Assembly (NCBI GenBank): GCA_000787465.1
Contig: JSYX01000107.1
Location: 1 to 64,000 of the forward strand
Origin: Thermomucor indicae-seudaticae
Lineage: Eukaryota > Mucoromycota > Mucoromycetes > Mucorales > Lichtheimiaceae
Direction: 5' to 3'
DNA: 64,000 nt
The number at the start of each line of letters is the position of its first letter. Within the stretch, counting starts at the first letter, position 1. The notes under the pieces are model-generated. The model was not told the DNA's origin, did not search any database, and was given only the letters and a program-made list of their open reading frames with translations. Positions 1 through 11,839 of the stretch are shown here, piece after piece. Made by a program: the position numbers and the translations under genes.

Positions 1-410
1 GTTCAATCAATAAACAGTATGTGTAGCTTTGCTTTCCATGCATGGAACGTAGAAACCGCCATATAGATCCGTTTGATCTACATTCTCGACAATGATGCTG
101 ATACAACGTGTCTCATTCAACGTCGGGCGTACGGAACGTGTTGCACGCGAACGATGCAAAACGATGGTCACTGCTTAAAACATCGCAGTATTCTATTCCT
201 CACGTTTACCAACCGATGAGGAAACTGCCATTTTATATCTGGTTTAAGCGTTTATATTTGTGATCTTTGAGCTGTTTACTATTTGCAACCATATTTCAGG
301 TTTTCATTATTTACAACCACGTTGCAGGTTAACAGTTAGCAGAAGTAGGGTTACACACTACTCTGATGAATGAACTGTGTTGAAACAATAGAAGGCGAGG
401 AAGAAAAGAT
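1..410. other. Intergenic, 3' side of formate dehydrogenase
   Basis: No open reading frame with a recognisable product and no RNA gene was seen here. It lies downstream of the stop codon of the minus-strand formate dehydrogenase and probably holds its 3' UTR and poly(A) region. The left window edge cuts off whatever lies beyond. Confidence 0.5.
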
Positions 411-1857
411 CTAGTTTGGTTGAACATAGGCTTTGCTGGCGAAGGCACCGCCTTGAACGATAACATCTTCAGGTTTGAGTGCCCGACCTTGGAAGTAGCG
501 TTCAAGGATATCCTTTACACCGGCGGCGTAGCGGGCCTGAGCATCGAGAGTGGTTCCAGATACGTGAGGGGTCATGGCATTGTAGGGCATCGTTCGCCAG
601 ATGTGGTCCTTGGGTGCAGGTTGTACGTCCCAGACGTCACCACCATAACCCGCGATATGGCCACTGTTGATCGCATCCAAAATGGCAGATTTCTGGACAA
701 TGGCACCTCTAGCAGTGTTGACGATGTAGGCACCTGAAGCAAGACAATAAGCGAAATAGTCTATCCTTTTGGGGAATGTTGTCTCTTACCTTTCTTGCAG
801 CTCGCTATTAAATCCTTGTCGAAAAGACCTTTCGTCTTCTCGTGCAGCGGACAGTTAATGGTGACCACATCACATTTGCTCAACATTGCCTTCAGATCCG
901 TCTCACGCTTAGCGCCCACAAGAGCCTCCAGTTCTAATTACGGGCGTGTCAGTAAAATTCGTCTACAAAGCTTTCCCTCTAAGCAAGTTCTTACCAGGTT
1001 TGAGAGGCTGATAGTCGTAATACAACAGATCCTTGCATCCAAACGGCTTAAGACGTTCCAGCACACGATAACCGATTCGGCCGGCACCAACCGTACCGAC
1101 TACCTTTCCTTCGAGGTCAAATGATCTTGAGGCTATATGACAAACATTATCAGTTACTAATGCATCGAACCAGACAAATAACATGTTACTTACCGACTTC
1201 AGCGACGTTCCACTACATAGAGCAGGCAAGCCGTTATTATTAGCATGTATTTCTCAAACAAGGGTGACGATGTCTCACCTCGCCGCGGATAATCTGCTCA
1301 TGAGCGACATTGTAGTTTTTGAGCAAAATCAGGATAGTCATCATGACATGTTCCGCAACGGACTGGACGTTCGAGCCCGTAACCTCGGCGACAGTGATCT
1401 TGGCCTTGTTGGCTGCATTAAGATCGACGTGGTCGGAACCTACTCCGGCTGTTACACACAGCTTGAGATTGGGAGCCTTCGCAATGCCTACATCATGCCA
1501 GCCGCATAGTTAGTCAGTGTCTAGTATGCTTCAGCCTGATATTTGGGTGGACCTACGTTCAGCTGTGACATAGCCTGGGTGGAATGGCGTGGTGATGAGA
1601 ATATCGGTAGTAGGTAGTTCCTTGTCCAAGACATTGCCCGGACCTTCCTTGCTGTCCGTGACAATAAACTGGTGGCCTTGTGATTCCAGCCATTTGCGCA
1701 GACCAAGTTCGTTTTCCACGCAACCTAGACAGAAAAGAGAGAGGTTTGTTGGATTGAGGTCAATTATAGTCAGAGGCATACACATATACATACCTAGCAA
1801 GCGTGGTTCCTTCTTCGCAACGGCGCCGGCACGGTAGAGTACTGCAAGAATTTTCAT
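411..1857 (-). CDS. FDH1: NAD-dependent formate dehydrogenase
   Basis: Oxidises formate to CO2 with NAD+, usually in the cytosol, clearing formate from C1 metabolism. The first exon runs from the ATG at 1857 ([11 protein letters not shown]) and splices to [19 protein letters not shown], as expected at the FDH N-terminus. Further exons carry [13 protein letters not shown], the Rossmann motif [12 protein letters not shown] (GxGxxG), YYDYQPL, and a last exon with [11 protein letters not shown] and TPHVSGTT, the latter holding the family's catalytic His. There are at least six exons with short introns. The C-terminus ends QPN, so there is no PTS1 peroxisomal signal. Total length fits the usual 360-380 residues, and no disruption was seen. 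Exon limits in the middle are approximate, but the family assignment is secure. Confidence 0.93.
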
Positions 1858-4800
1858 TTTTGACGAGGCATTACTGTATACGCGAACGCGCCTTTTATAA
1901 ACGTTGCGAGGGCGGATTCAGAGGACCCCCGTTAATTGTCCCCCCATTAAACTTTCAACCCTCGCTTATAGTTTTTCCCTGGTCATATAACGGAGTTACC
2001 AATGACAAGTATCAAAGCGTATATTACTCAGAGACAATTCTAATCGCTGCATGTTCTGTACAGGCAAGTTACGCAGGTGGTCTTTAGAAAATATTCCTCT
2101 ATCCCAACGGTTATCCTGTTGTATCCATAGAAATTATTTGTGATGGTTCCCAAGACGATATCGGTTTGATTCTGTTTGTATCAGATCCCAAATTACCCAT
2201 GCACGAGGTGGGGGTTCTGAATTCTGATTTCTTTTTTGATGCATAGGAATCCAAGTGAAACTTTCCCTTCTGAGGCACGGTGTGAACTTTTATTTTGGTA
2301 TGCAAATAAACAAGAAGAAGTCGAGTTGACGACTATTACATTGTTCGTAGTCAGGGCACTGGATACACACTCGAACGATCATTACCGTGAGTGTTTCCTA
2401 GCAGATGGCCACTTTTGATCGACGGGTGGGGTGCCAAATGCGCCAAACCAAACAAGGCTTAATCACCCATGCTGTGTTGCTGGATAAATGATTGTCAATA
2501 AAGACGGGTTGCTGCAGCCGGAGCCTGCCAATGACAGCTCTCCCGGAGCAACGCTTAAGCCGACACTCGGAGAATTAGAATTATGGAAAAAAGAAAGAGG
2601 ACGCAAGAGGAGATTTTTCATACGTCCACATGACGTACTAGACTATCTGGAACACGTCTCGATGTCCAAGTCATTGCTTGCTTGAAGGTTGTCCAATGGA
2701 AATCTTCCGTTCCAATCATTCCATTCATTCCAACCGTAACTTTTTGAAACGCCGCCCTTACTGCGTCCATCTGCATGAACGCTTGTGTTGGACCGAGAAC
2801 TCAGTTTGCGCTGGTACCTATTTTCTGGAGCTTAACTTTTCACTTGCGCAAACTCGATTCAAGCCAGCGCAAAAGGCCAATCCCCGCGCGAGCGTTTAAG
2901 CATAAAGTGATGAGTCTGCTGTTACAGCGCCCCCCCGCCTCGATACTCGCGGTAACACCCAAACTTGACCGAAATATATCGATTTCGCACACCGTCAGCA
3001 GTAAGAGGGAATAGTGTTCTGCCCTGTCGAGTAAAGGACCATTTCGGAGCAATGGACTGTTGCCGAGATCTACTAGAACCATTCCAGGATCCAATATACA
3101 ATTAAGAAACCGTTTCCTAGGGCTGCAGACGGCAATTCCGGCCTGAGGCCCGTCAGGTTACCCAACTGAACTGGACAGGTCAGGGCATTCGAGTCAATCG
3201 GCAGACCTGAGACACATCCAGACAATTGAGTTTGGATAAGTAGCTGACCCCAAGACGCGTCGGGTCCGACGGGAGCAGGCGCAGAAGAAGATTAGAAACT
3301 TAGTTCTGGACAGCACAAGTAGGCTAAAGGCACACATATTACTTCTTTTTTCCTCAGAAAATGAATTCTCAATTAGCGTTCCTGTTGTCACTAGCTGAAC
3401 TAATATCGATTGAGGCTTTGACCGGCGATCGATATGTAGAATAACCTGCTTACATTTTTTGTAAACCGGGTTTGTGACCGATATATCGAGTGGGCACTAT
3501 ACTCTGGAAACGTCTCTTGGCTCACCCCTGTTAATAACAGTGTTCTGTATGCGTTCCTCCCAATTCTACGTACGCAGTACCGTCAGTTTGAAGACCGACG
3601 CATCCTTTCACGACGGCACTGGTTTCATGCTTTTGAAACCTTTGCAATGTACGTATGACAACTGGCGTCATCTTGCCGGACGGAACACGGACATTGGAAA
3701 CCTCGACCGTCATTTGGAAGTTGCGCCTGCCAGAGCTGCATAGAACGATGTATTGGCATCCCGCCCGCAAGTACCATAGTTATTTCGGTTAGAAATGCCG
3801 TCTGGATTGATGCACTGTACCGTGCCTTTGTTGCGTGCTGCGGTATATTTGCGATAAATCAAAAATTGCATCCAGTACACTTTCTGGATCGACCTCGCCT
3901 TCCTCTGCTGCCGTTATTGTCTCCTTTCTGCGCTATCTATCCGTTTCTTGTTGCCGCTTTTCGTTTCAAACCAGCTTGCTGCACGCAGGGATGCCAACTG
4001 TACACGTATAAGAAGTAAAGGAATATACCGTCTAAATTTGACATTGTTCTATGAATGTTGCTTATCGAACTAACAGTCTGTTTAAGCTGGCGTGTGGTAG
4101 TCTGTGACATGCCGTTTGGAATTGTATGCAGTTTGACATCTTCATAAGAATTCCGTACTTTCGAGCTACAGATGTCTGTGATTCAAGAAATCAGCGTATG
4201 CACCTCCTGCCCTTCTTATTTCTCCATAGTGCTTATAAGCTTCTCCTGGAGAACCGGTGATAGAGGTTCCATCCTTACGTCTTCAAATGGCAGTGGGAAG
4301 GAAAACACCGAGGGTTCCTTTGCCTGATGCATATTTCAACATTGTGCATCTTGCCGAAAGTAAAAGGGCTGTGACCTTAGCCGCAAAAGTTCTCATTGTC
4401 GTCTTTGAGCTTGAGAATCTGTCGCAGGTACGTGTTTGCTGATTTTCTTTTTTATTATTGACATCATTTTGTTCATCGATTGATTCCAAAGCGCGTTCCG
4501 GCTTGTGACAAAAGCGCGCCACAGTGTCGTATTTGGTTATTCCGTAGACACGCCGCGATTGCTCGACCGTTCCTGTCAGCTCTGCAGAAGACTTCCGCAG
4601 CCGTCTTATAGAAAGCCTCTTGGCTTCTCCATGTGTTCGCTATCAATTCGGTCATGATCAAAGCCAACGTCCTGGGCATATATATGCTTCCCAAGGTGTT
4701 TATGGCGCATGTAACTGGCACAATATTCAAATGCGAGTTTCGCGCGGACCTTTCTAGCTTTAGGGCTGATTTTCTTATGGATCTTGGCGATAGAGTTTGC

Positions 4801-5307
4801 GATATGTAAATATGTATAGCATCATAGACATATATGTAATCATCACATTAGGGAAAGAATAATAACATCTAAGGGCAGTGTATATATATATGGATCCATT
4901 GAATGGGAAGTCTTGCTTAGTGAAGACAGATAGCGACCATAATAAACACAACGCTGGCGAGGTCGTTGTGCTTGCATAATCCTGCAAGAGTTGTCTGACA
5001 AGTGGATAAGCAATCTCCTGTTGTTTATTGTTGTGTATATTGTTTGGGATAGAGTTTCTTTAACACCTCCACCTGGCAATGATGGGCTGTAGCAATAGTT
5101 GCCGATATTGATAACAAAACCGGCAATAGGAATTCTGCAGTAAAGAAATTTTCCAGTATTGGCTCAACGCAAAAAGGAATGTAAAGGACAATTATGAATT
5201 CGGTTATTTTCTCTGTTCCTTCTTCTGCTTTTATCTCCTTTAGCTCTTATAGCGAGTTTGTTAAGGATGTTTAACAATCGAAAAGGTCAGTATGAACGCG
5301 TGGTCGG
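1858..5307. other. Gene-poor 3.4 kb stretch
   Basis: Only short open frames are present and none gives a recognisable product. The best is a plus-strand frame at 2488-2685 starting with a real ATG and containing WKKERGRKRRFFIRPHDVL, a basic segment of unknown family that could be an exon or an old element. The first ~200 bp must contain the formate dehydrogenase promoter, and the last few hundred the promoter of the deacetylase-like gene. The rest may be decayed repeat DNA. I saw no terminal repeats or transposase motifs here. Confidence 0.4.
4239..4434 (+). other. Possible coding fragment, weakly BEN-domain-like
   Basis: A stop-free frame opens at about 4239 (ASPGEPVIEVPSLRL) and continues through VPLPDAYFNIVHLAES and LAAKVLIVVFELENLSQ to a good splice donor (gtacgt) near 4430. 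An acceptor at about 4490 (ttccaaag) continues in frame for a further ~40 codons to a stop. The spacing of hydrophobic and basic residues loosely recalls BEN domains, but I cannot prove it. No start codon or upstream exon was identified. It may be a gene remnant or a chance frame. Confidence 0.22.
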
Positions 5308-6905
5308 ATGCCACACCCATTGAAACCAACACACACTTTAGGATTTCTCGCCGCACTGCTTTTGCTACTTGCTTTGACTTGTCTTTTTGGACAGTCTGGA
5401 TTCGCATTGGATGCACCTAGTCTAGCCACAGCTACAGCAACTGCTATAGAAGCGGCAGAAACGACTTTCAGCACCAGTTTATCGACCACTACCATTACAA
5501 CTACCACCGACAGTACAGCTACCACTAGCAGCACAATAGAAAGATTTGGACCGTTGCCATGGGCAGAGGAGAGTTACTTTTACAGTAGCGAAGTCCCTTA
5601 TGCTGAACAACAAAAAGAATATGACGCGGTCAACATTATGGATGCCGCTTACTCATATGACACCTTGGCTGCTTACGATGACTATAAGTCAACAACAAGT
5701 ACGACAACGACGGCGACCGATGAGTATAGTAAGTAGTTTTGCTTTTGAATGGGAACGGAGACTTTTTATTGACATGGCAACGTAAAGTTCCAGAGGAAGA
5801 GGAGGTTCAGCCCACACGGGTGGATGCAGCGGCTATTAGACCTACCACAGCCCAACTGGCACCTGTGCCACAAGCAACTGTATGCCGTACGCATGGGCAG
5901 GTTGCTGTAACTTATGTAAGCTGAGATCGATCGCGTATATTCTCCGGTATGGGATGGGCTGATCTATCTTAATAGAGCGAGGGGCCTAGTGATGCTACAG
6001 CCAGTGTAGTTCGGCAATTGAACGAGGCAGATGCACGGGCCACCTTTTTTGTGAATGCGACTTGGTAAGGGTGATATCACATATGGCTTTTCTTGGGCTC
6101 TGAACACTTTGCTGTTAAAAAGGCTTTATGATACACGGTATGCGAGTGTGGTTCAGAACACGTACAATGCGGGGCACTTTATCGGGATGACCTACCGGGT
6201 CAAGAACGACGACTCATCCAAACTGACAGACGAAGAGATCCGCAACGATATTTTGCGGTGCGCGACGATTATTCAAGACATCATTCAGGTGGCGCCCAAA
6301 TACGTTCGGTTGCACTACACCCAGCCTGAAGACATTCGTACAGAAAATATTCTGAAGGATTTGGGATTTGTACTAGTCGGCTATAACTTGGATAGTCAGG
6401 ATTATCTCCACAAGCCCGTCGATCAGGTGTACCGAAGTGCGTTCCGCAAACAAAAGGAGACCTATGATGCGAAAGGGTCGTTTATATCAATCCAGTACGA
6501 TATGCCTGGTACCGCGAGTCCGGCCCAAGTGGCGCAGATGATTAACGTGATTAACGAGGAAGAGTACACCATGGTTCGTCTGGACGGATGTCTGAATGAC
6601 CCCAAGCCATACAAAAAATGTAAGTAAAGTTATCCTGCCTCATCTATTGATGTATCTTTCTCTAATGATTGGTTCCTACAGCTGCTGGAAGTAAAGAATA
6701 CGTAGCAGATCGATTTTCATTCAACACGACAGGGTACCATCAAGGCCAAAAGCCGGTAGCAACTAAACAGCAGCAGCAGCCCTCTCAACATCAACAACAA
6801 GAAGCCCAAAGCCAAGCAGCCAACAGACTCAACTTTTATTCCGCCATCTCCATCCTTGCCAGCGTCCTACTCGCCATTTTCTTGGATGACCACCATTTCT
6901 TCTAG
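5308..6905 (+). CDS. Catalytically dead polysaccharide (chitin) deacetylase-like GPI protein
   Basis: Four introns split the gene. Exon 1 starts at the ATG at 5308 with a signal peptide (LGFLAALLLLLALTCLFG) followed by a Thr/Ser-rich linker. The NodB fold is clear: VAVTY, then after the intron SEGPSDATASVVRQL, ARATFFVNATWLYDTRYASV, NTYNAGHFIG and LGFVLVGYNLDSQDY. The metal and catalytic motifs are changed: TFDDGP is TYSEGP, the metal-binding His pair after AGHxI is lost (GHFIGMTYRV), RPPYG is RLHYT, and the final LLLHD-type motif reads SIQYDMPG. A Gln-rich linker leads to a hydrophobic end (ISILASVLLAIFL), a likely GPI signal. In fungi the family deacetylates chitin at the wall. This member probably binds polysaccharide without turning it over. 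It is convergent with the metallopeptidase gene at 7479. Confidence 0.85.
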
Positions 6906-7478
6906 ACACAATCAACAACAATAAGACCAAGGCCAAGCAGCCAACCCAATCAGCTTCTCTTCCGTATCTCCATCCCTTGGCAGCGTCCTATTCGCCAGTT
7001 TCATGCCCACCCTTTCTTCTAGATAGTATACTTTCCTTTTTTCTTTATTCTTCTCGAATGTTGCCGAGCGAAAAGCTAGCTTCTCACTGGGTTCATCCTT
7101 AACACCAGTCGAGCGATACATTCTAATTAAAACAGGCATTTTTTCTCCACAAGATAGCTTTAAATGCTTTAAAACTGTCTGGTAACAGACTTGTGAGTGA
7201 TCAACATGCGAAAGACGCGAGGATACAAAAGGCTTTTGATCTGCTTGCGTGTCCTTACGCATCGCGCTAAAGAGCCTGATAGTGTCCTATTTGCTACACG
7301 ATTTATCTGGCGTGCATTCACTCAGTTTACGAGCGCATACAGAATACATGCAATATCCTCACTGAAATGGTCAAGGCAGGACATCTCTTGGCAGGCAAAA
7401 ATGCATCTTGTTTAAGTTATTACATGCACAACGGGGAAGGATGAGAATACAGTTGATGCAGAGAGAAAACGTGTGTGT
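6906..7478. other. Intergenic between convergent surface-protein genes
   Basis: This 573 bp gap separates two convergent stop codons. Bases 6906-7025 imperfectly repeat the end of the preceding gene: the CAACAACAA / AGGCCAAGCAGCCAAC run and the CTCCATCC...GGCAGCGTCCTA...CGCCA run both recur about 120 bp downstream of their coding copies. It looks like a partial tandem duplication of the GPI-tail exon. The remainder is AT-rich and holds no gene. Confidence 0.55.
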
Positions 7479-9192
7479 TCAGACAATGTATGGCAATAGC
7501 AGACATGACCAAAGGAGAAGAATGGTATAAGGAGGAAGAGTTAATAACGAGGGTGATGACTGATTTTTTTCGGCGTCTGCAGTTGCGGTTGCCGAGGGTA
7601 TACGCGCGGGGCCACTTGTGAAAGAGCTCACAGCCGGAGTCGGATTCGTGTCTGTGCCAACAAGATCCGCAGGTGGCTCCCAAAACTTAAGTGGTGGTTG
7701 GATGGTGGGTGTCGTTGTGTTTGGATTGGGTCGAATAACGTAACCCATGGCGGCCAGGACGCGTAACAGATTGGGACCCAATGGACCCAAGGGATATTTT
7801 TGATTGAGGCTTTGCAGGCTCACGCCACGCTGGGCGGAATACACCATCAGGTAGTCATCCGTATTCAGATAGGTTGCTTCATCCACGTGCGAAAGCGATG
7901 AACCATCTGCAAAGGGCTGAAGGCTCGTTTCCATCCACACTTTGGTACCGTCCGGTACAGCTGCATATAGATCCAGTCCGTTGGTGGCCTGCTGATACAA
8001 TGCTTCTGCTTCGGCTTGCATATCACCGGATGCGCACCATGCGTTCACCATATCCACCATGCTAGCAAACATCACGTTCCCGTTGCCCCAAAGATTCAAT
8101 GTCCGAGTGACTGCAGTTAGTGATGATAATGAGCCATTGTTGCTGGTTGCCATCAATAGCTTGTCCAAAGGGAATTCAACAAATCCCCAAAAAGGTTGCG
8201 CGCCCTTCTCCGTCACGACGTTTTCGCTGACTTGAGCCAGTTCGTTGGGTGGATTGAGCGGCATCGGGGTCAGGAATTTGCCAAGATTCGGCGCATATTT
8301 GGCAAATTTCTGATAAACTTTATCGCTCCATGCTGTAACAAAGCCAAGACCATGAACCAGTTCGTGTACGACGTTGCGCAAAAAGTCGGTCTCGGAGTCG
8401 GTTATTGCATCGCCGTCACCCTTCATAAATAAGGCGTGAGCGAAAACTAGATAGAGTAGGGAGGGAAAGAATAAAGCACCTCAAAATACCAATCAATATC
8501 ACTGTTGAATTGAGCGTTAATGTCAAAGGATGACCAGTCCGGCTGAGCATCGAGCTTCGTGTATTGCTTTAATAAGGCTTGAGGGTACATGCGCGTCGTA
8601 TTATCGGATTGATCCGTCATCAAGTAAGACACGGCCGGAAACGCTTGGCCTATTATGAATGAACAAAGATGATTCAGCATTGTCACATTCGGTTTTTTGG
8701 GCCCTCCCTGGAATCTGGAATGTTGTATTTACCAATATCGACTTCTCCATTGGTGGCGCAGCTATTCAACTCTTTACAAAACGGTAGATACGTCGCATTC
8801 ACATAAATAGGCAGCTTCAAACGAATCGCGGACGATATCAGTTGACCGGCCTTGATAATCGTGTTGTTTGCTTTGTCGCATTCCTCGTCACTGACTGAAA
8901 TACAAGTAACATCAAAGACAAACATGTTGGCGGACGATGACGGTTGTTGTTGTTGCGGTGGTGGTGGGATTACGTCTCGTTGTCGCCGCCGACTACTCTT
9001 GTCAAGCGAAGCTTGTTGTTTCGGACATGACGTTAAATGGTGATGTACTGTTAGCGATCGTGGTTTGTGGTAATGTTGAACGCATGGCAGAAGGTCGGCA
9101 GCTTTGGCGGTCGAAACAGCATTGTTCGAGATTAGAAGTAGTATTATACATAGAAACTCTATAGCTCGCTGCCAGGCGATAGCAGATAACAT
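7479..9192 (-). CDS. Secreted zinc metallopeptidase (HExxH), GPI-anchored
   Basis: Three exons. Exon 1 starts at the ATG at 9192 with a signal peptide (FLCIILLLISNNAVSTAKA), a basic and Pro/Gln-rich pro-like stretch, and then a Cys-containing domain. Exon 2 gives QAFPAVSYLMTDQ. Exon 3 contains HELVHGLGF, the HExxHGxxF zinc motif with the catalytic Glu. The long downstream region has LNLWGNGNVMF and NLLRVLAAMGYVIRP, then a Pro/Ser/Thr-rich spacer and a hydrophobic terminus (YTILLLWSCLLLPYIV) typical of a GPI attachment signal. It probably cleaves proteins at the cell surface or wall. The third zinc ligand was not identified and the exact peptidase family is uncertain. Donor (gtaaat) and acceptor (aatag) sites join exon 1 to exon 2 in frame. 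Confidence 0.82.
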
Positions 9193-10111
9193 GAAACACT
9201 ACAAAAGAAAATAAGAAATACAGGAAAGAAACAGAGAAAGAGGGAAATGACGCCAGGGCGATACAGATCGACTCGAAACAAACTTAATCGGCGCTGCAAC
9301 TCGTTGCCAAGACCAATTTTGAAACTGAGCAAGCAAGCTCTCGCTTCGCTCCGGGAAAGCTTACAACCCATCCACTCGTACCAACAGAATGACACCCACC
9401 CAGACCGGCCAAGCCCTCTACGGCCTCACGCAGACAACCCCTCCTTCCATGGGCTCACTTTAGGCTAACCAACTAAGCATAAACGGCGCCCAAAGCACAT
9501 GCGGAACTGGAGCTCTGGACAATGATCGACAGGGCCTGTCTTCTCCCTTGCAGAATGCTCCTACTTTTCACAAACACAGCCTGAGATAAGGTGAGCAAGA
9601 TGTAGCGGTTCTACAGCAGTTATAAGCTGGCAAAATCTGTAGAAGTGAGGCTTTAAAAGTACACATACCCGGTTTAAAATAGATTCTTGGCGATGGATAG
9701 ATAGAACATTGATATATTATGCCAAATATGTTTTACACTTATTACCTTCATTTTGATGTCTGCAACTTTGGCATCCATCTATATAATTCCTGGATTTTTG
9801 TTCCTGAATGTTACTGCAATCAAAGACATATAATTGCCGTTCAGGGCTTACAAGAACATACGCCACCTCAAAGCATATCTCTGAATGAAGACTCCATTTT
9901 GCGCATATACGTGTGGATATCAAGAAGACTGCGGCACGTCATCTGCTCCTCTTTACCCATGATATTGTTCTCAAACATGGGCAAACGTGATCGCCAACAG
10001 CTTGGAACGCAAACTCCGCACCGGAACGGGTTATCGGAAGAGGAAGCGAGCCAGTGCAATAAGCGCCCCTCTCTTTTCATTCTCTTCCCGTTCCTTTCTT
10101 AGAGAATTTGA
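9193..10111. other. Divergent promoter region, metallopeptidase / transporter
   Basis: This 0.9 kb lies between divergent start codons at 9192 (-) and 10112 (+). Stop-free frames such as 9719-10102 (+) have no family signature and no confirmed start. It should contain both promoters. No clear TATA element was seen close to either ATG. Confidence 0.45.
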
Positions 10112-11839
10112 ATGGCAAGATATCAACCTATAGATACCAACGATACAGCCTCCTCTACGTTGACCATCACACCTCAAACGTCCATATTCACTGACAGCTG
10201 CCATGTCGGTTCGTACCTCGAGGATCATCGACCTCTCTTGTCAAGTTCATCCGCAAGTGCAACCATTTATCAAGTCGAAGATATAGAAGAGGATGTGAAC
10301 CAGCACCATGGCGATCGCTTTGCGACCGCTACGCCAATAAGTGCATCTGTGAATCTCTCCAACACGATTTTGGGAACCGGCTTGCTTGCCATGGTGCGTA
10401 CTTGTCTCTGGCTGCCGTAAAGAGAAAGCTGACGTATATTTTAGCCCGGTGCAGTAGCCTCTGTGGGTCTTTTCCCCGGTATACTCGTCATATTATTTTC
10501 TGCTGCGGCTTCTGCATCTGGGCTTTATTTTCTGTCGCGGTGTGCAGCCCGTACCGATGGACGTTTTGCTTCGTTTTTTGCGATATCCAAGTTGACGTGG
10601 CCGAATCTGGCTGTATTTTTTGACGCGGCGATCGCTATCAAATGTTTTGGCGTCGCTGTGAGTTATCTGATCATCATTGGCGATCTAATGCCTCAGGTGA
10701 AGACCATGACAAGGCGGAGAAGGCCATATATGAAAGCTTATTGGTTGGATGTGTACATAGGTGGTCGCCTCTTTTGCAAACTATGCAGAAGATGAACTAG
10801 TGATGGACCGACGATTTTGGATTACAGTCTTCATGGCCAGTGCGATACTTCCGCTGAGCTTTTTGAGAAAGCTGGACTCTCTCAAGTATTCCAGTATCGT
10901 AGCCCTGGTGGCTGTTATCTATCTATGTGCTATTGTCGTCTATCATTTCTTTTCACCCAGTTATCCGCCTCCTCCACCCGGATCTATTCAACTTGTCATC
11001 TTTTCATCCAAATTCTTTGCTCGATTACCTGTCTTTGTATTTGCTTTTACCTGTCATCAAAATGTAAGAATAATGCCTCGCTTTCAAAAATGGATGGATG
11101 GCTCATGTCTCTGGTCTATGTTAGATCTTTTCCGTTTACAATGAACTCAAGGATAACAGCCAATATCGAGTATCTCAAGTCATTGCTATGTCAATCGGTA
11201 GCGCGGCTTTTATCTATGAAGGCATTGGTATTCTTGGCTATTTGAGCTTTGGAAAAGATGTGCTTGGGAATATTATCCTTGAATGTAAGTGACTTCTCTT
11301 GCTTGGCGTAATGTTTCTTGTACTAACTCTTTATTTCCTTAGACCCTCAGAGCCTGTTTGTTGCGGGTGGCAGATTAGCTATTGTCATCCTTGTGGTTTT
11401 CAGCTATCCATTACAAGCGCATCCATGTCGAGCATCTCTGGATAAAGTGCTTGCTTGGCGGTCACCGGAAGCACGAGGGTTAAAGGTTCCACCACCACCG
11501 TCGGCATTAAAGTACTTTGCCATGACCACTGCCATTCTCGTTGGCAGCTATCTTATTGCAATTACTGTATCTGAACTGGATGTGGTATGTATATACAGCG
11601 CACCCTCCTAGATAAAAAACGGATTTTATTGACAGTTAGTACCTGAATAGGTACTTGCTATTGTTGGATCTACCGGATCAACGACTATTTCGTTTATTCT
11701 GCCAGGGTTATTCTACTACAAGATCCATGAGAACGATCCTTGGAATGTCTCAAAGATTACTGCCGTTGCGCTGGCTGTCTATGGGTTCCTAGTGATGACC
11801 ATTTGCTTGACGTTTAACATTATTCATATTGTCAGTTAA
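10112..11839 (+). CDS. Vacuolar amino-acid transporter, AVT/AAAP family
   Basis: A multi-exon gene from the ATG at 10112 (MARYQPIDTND). The N-terminal ~75 residues are hydrophilic and cytosolic. The transporter core begins with ASVNLSNTILGTGLLAM and then PGAVASVGLFPGIL, the classic first transmembrane signature of the AAAP family. Later exons give FDAAIAIKCFGVAVSYLIII, FWITVFMASAILPLSFLRKL, PVFVFAFTCHQN, VYNELKDNSQYRV and IGSAAFIYEGIGILGYLSFG, all diagnostic of AVT proteins. It ends with a hydrophobic helix (FLVMTICLTFNIIHIVS). About eleven transmembrane segments are expected. The closest yeast relatives by motif are Avt5/6/7, which move amino acids across the vacuolar membrane. The stop at 11837-11839 assumes no further intron. 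Confidence 0.9.

Noticed and set aside
5271..5534. Val/Ala-rich minus frame
   Set aside because: Antisense to the Thr-rich leader of the deacetylase-like gene; simple complement of ACT/ACA repeats.
9719..10102. 127-codon plus frame before the transporter
   Set aside because: No splice partner, no motif, atypical composition, lies in the divergent promoter.
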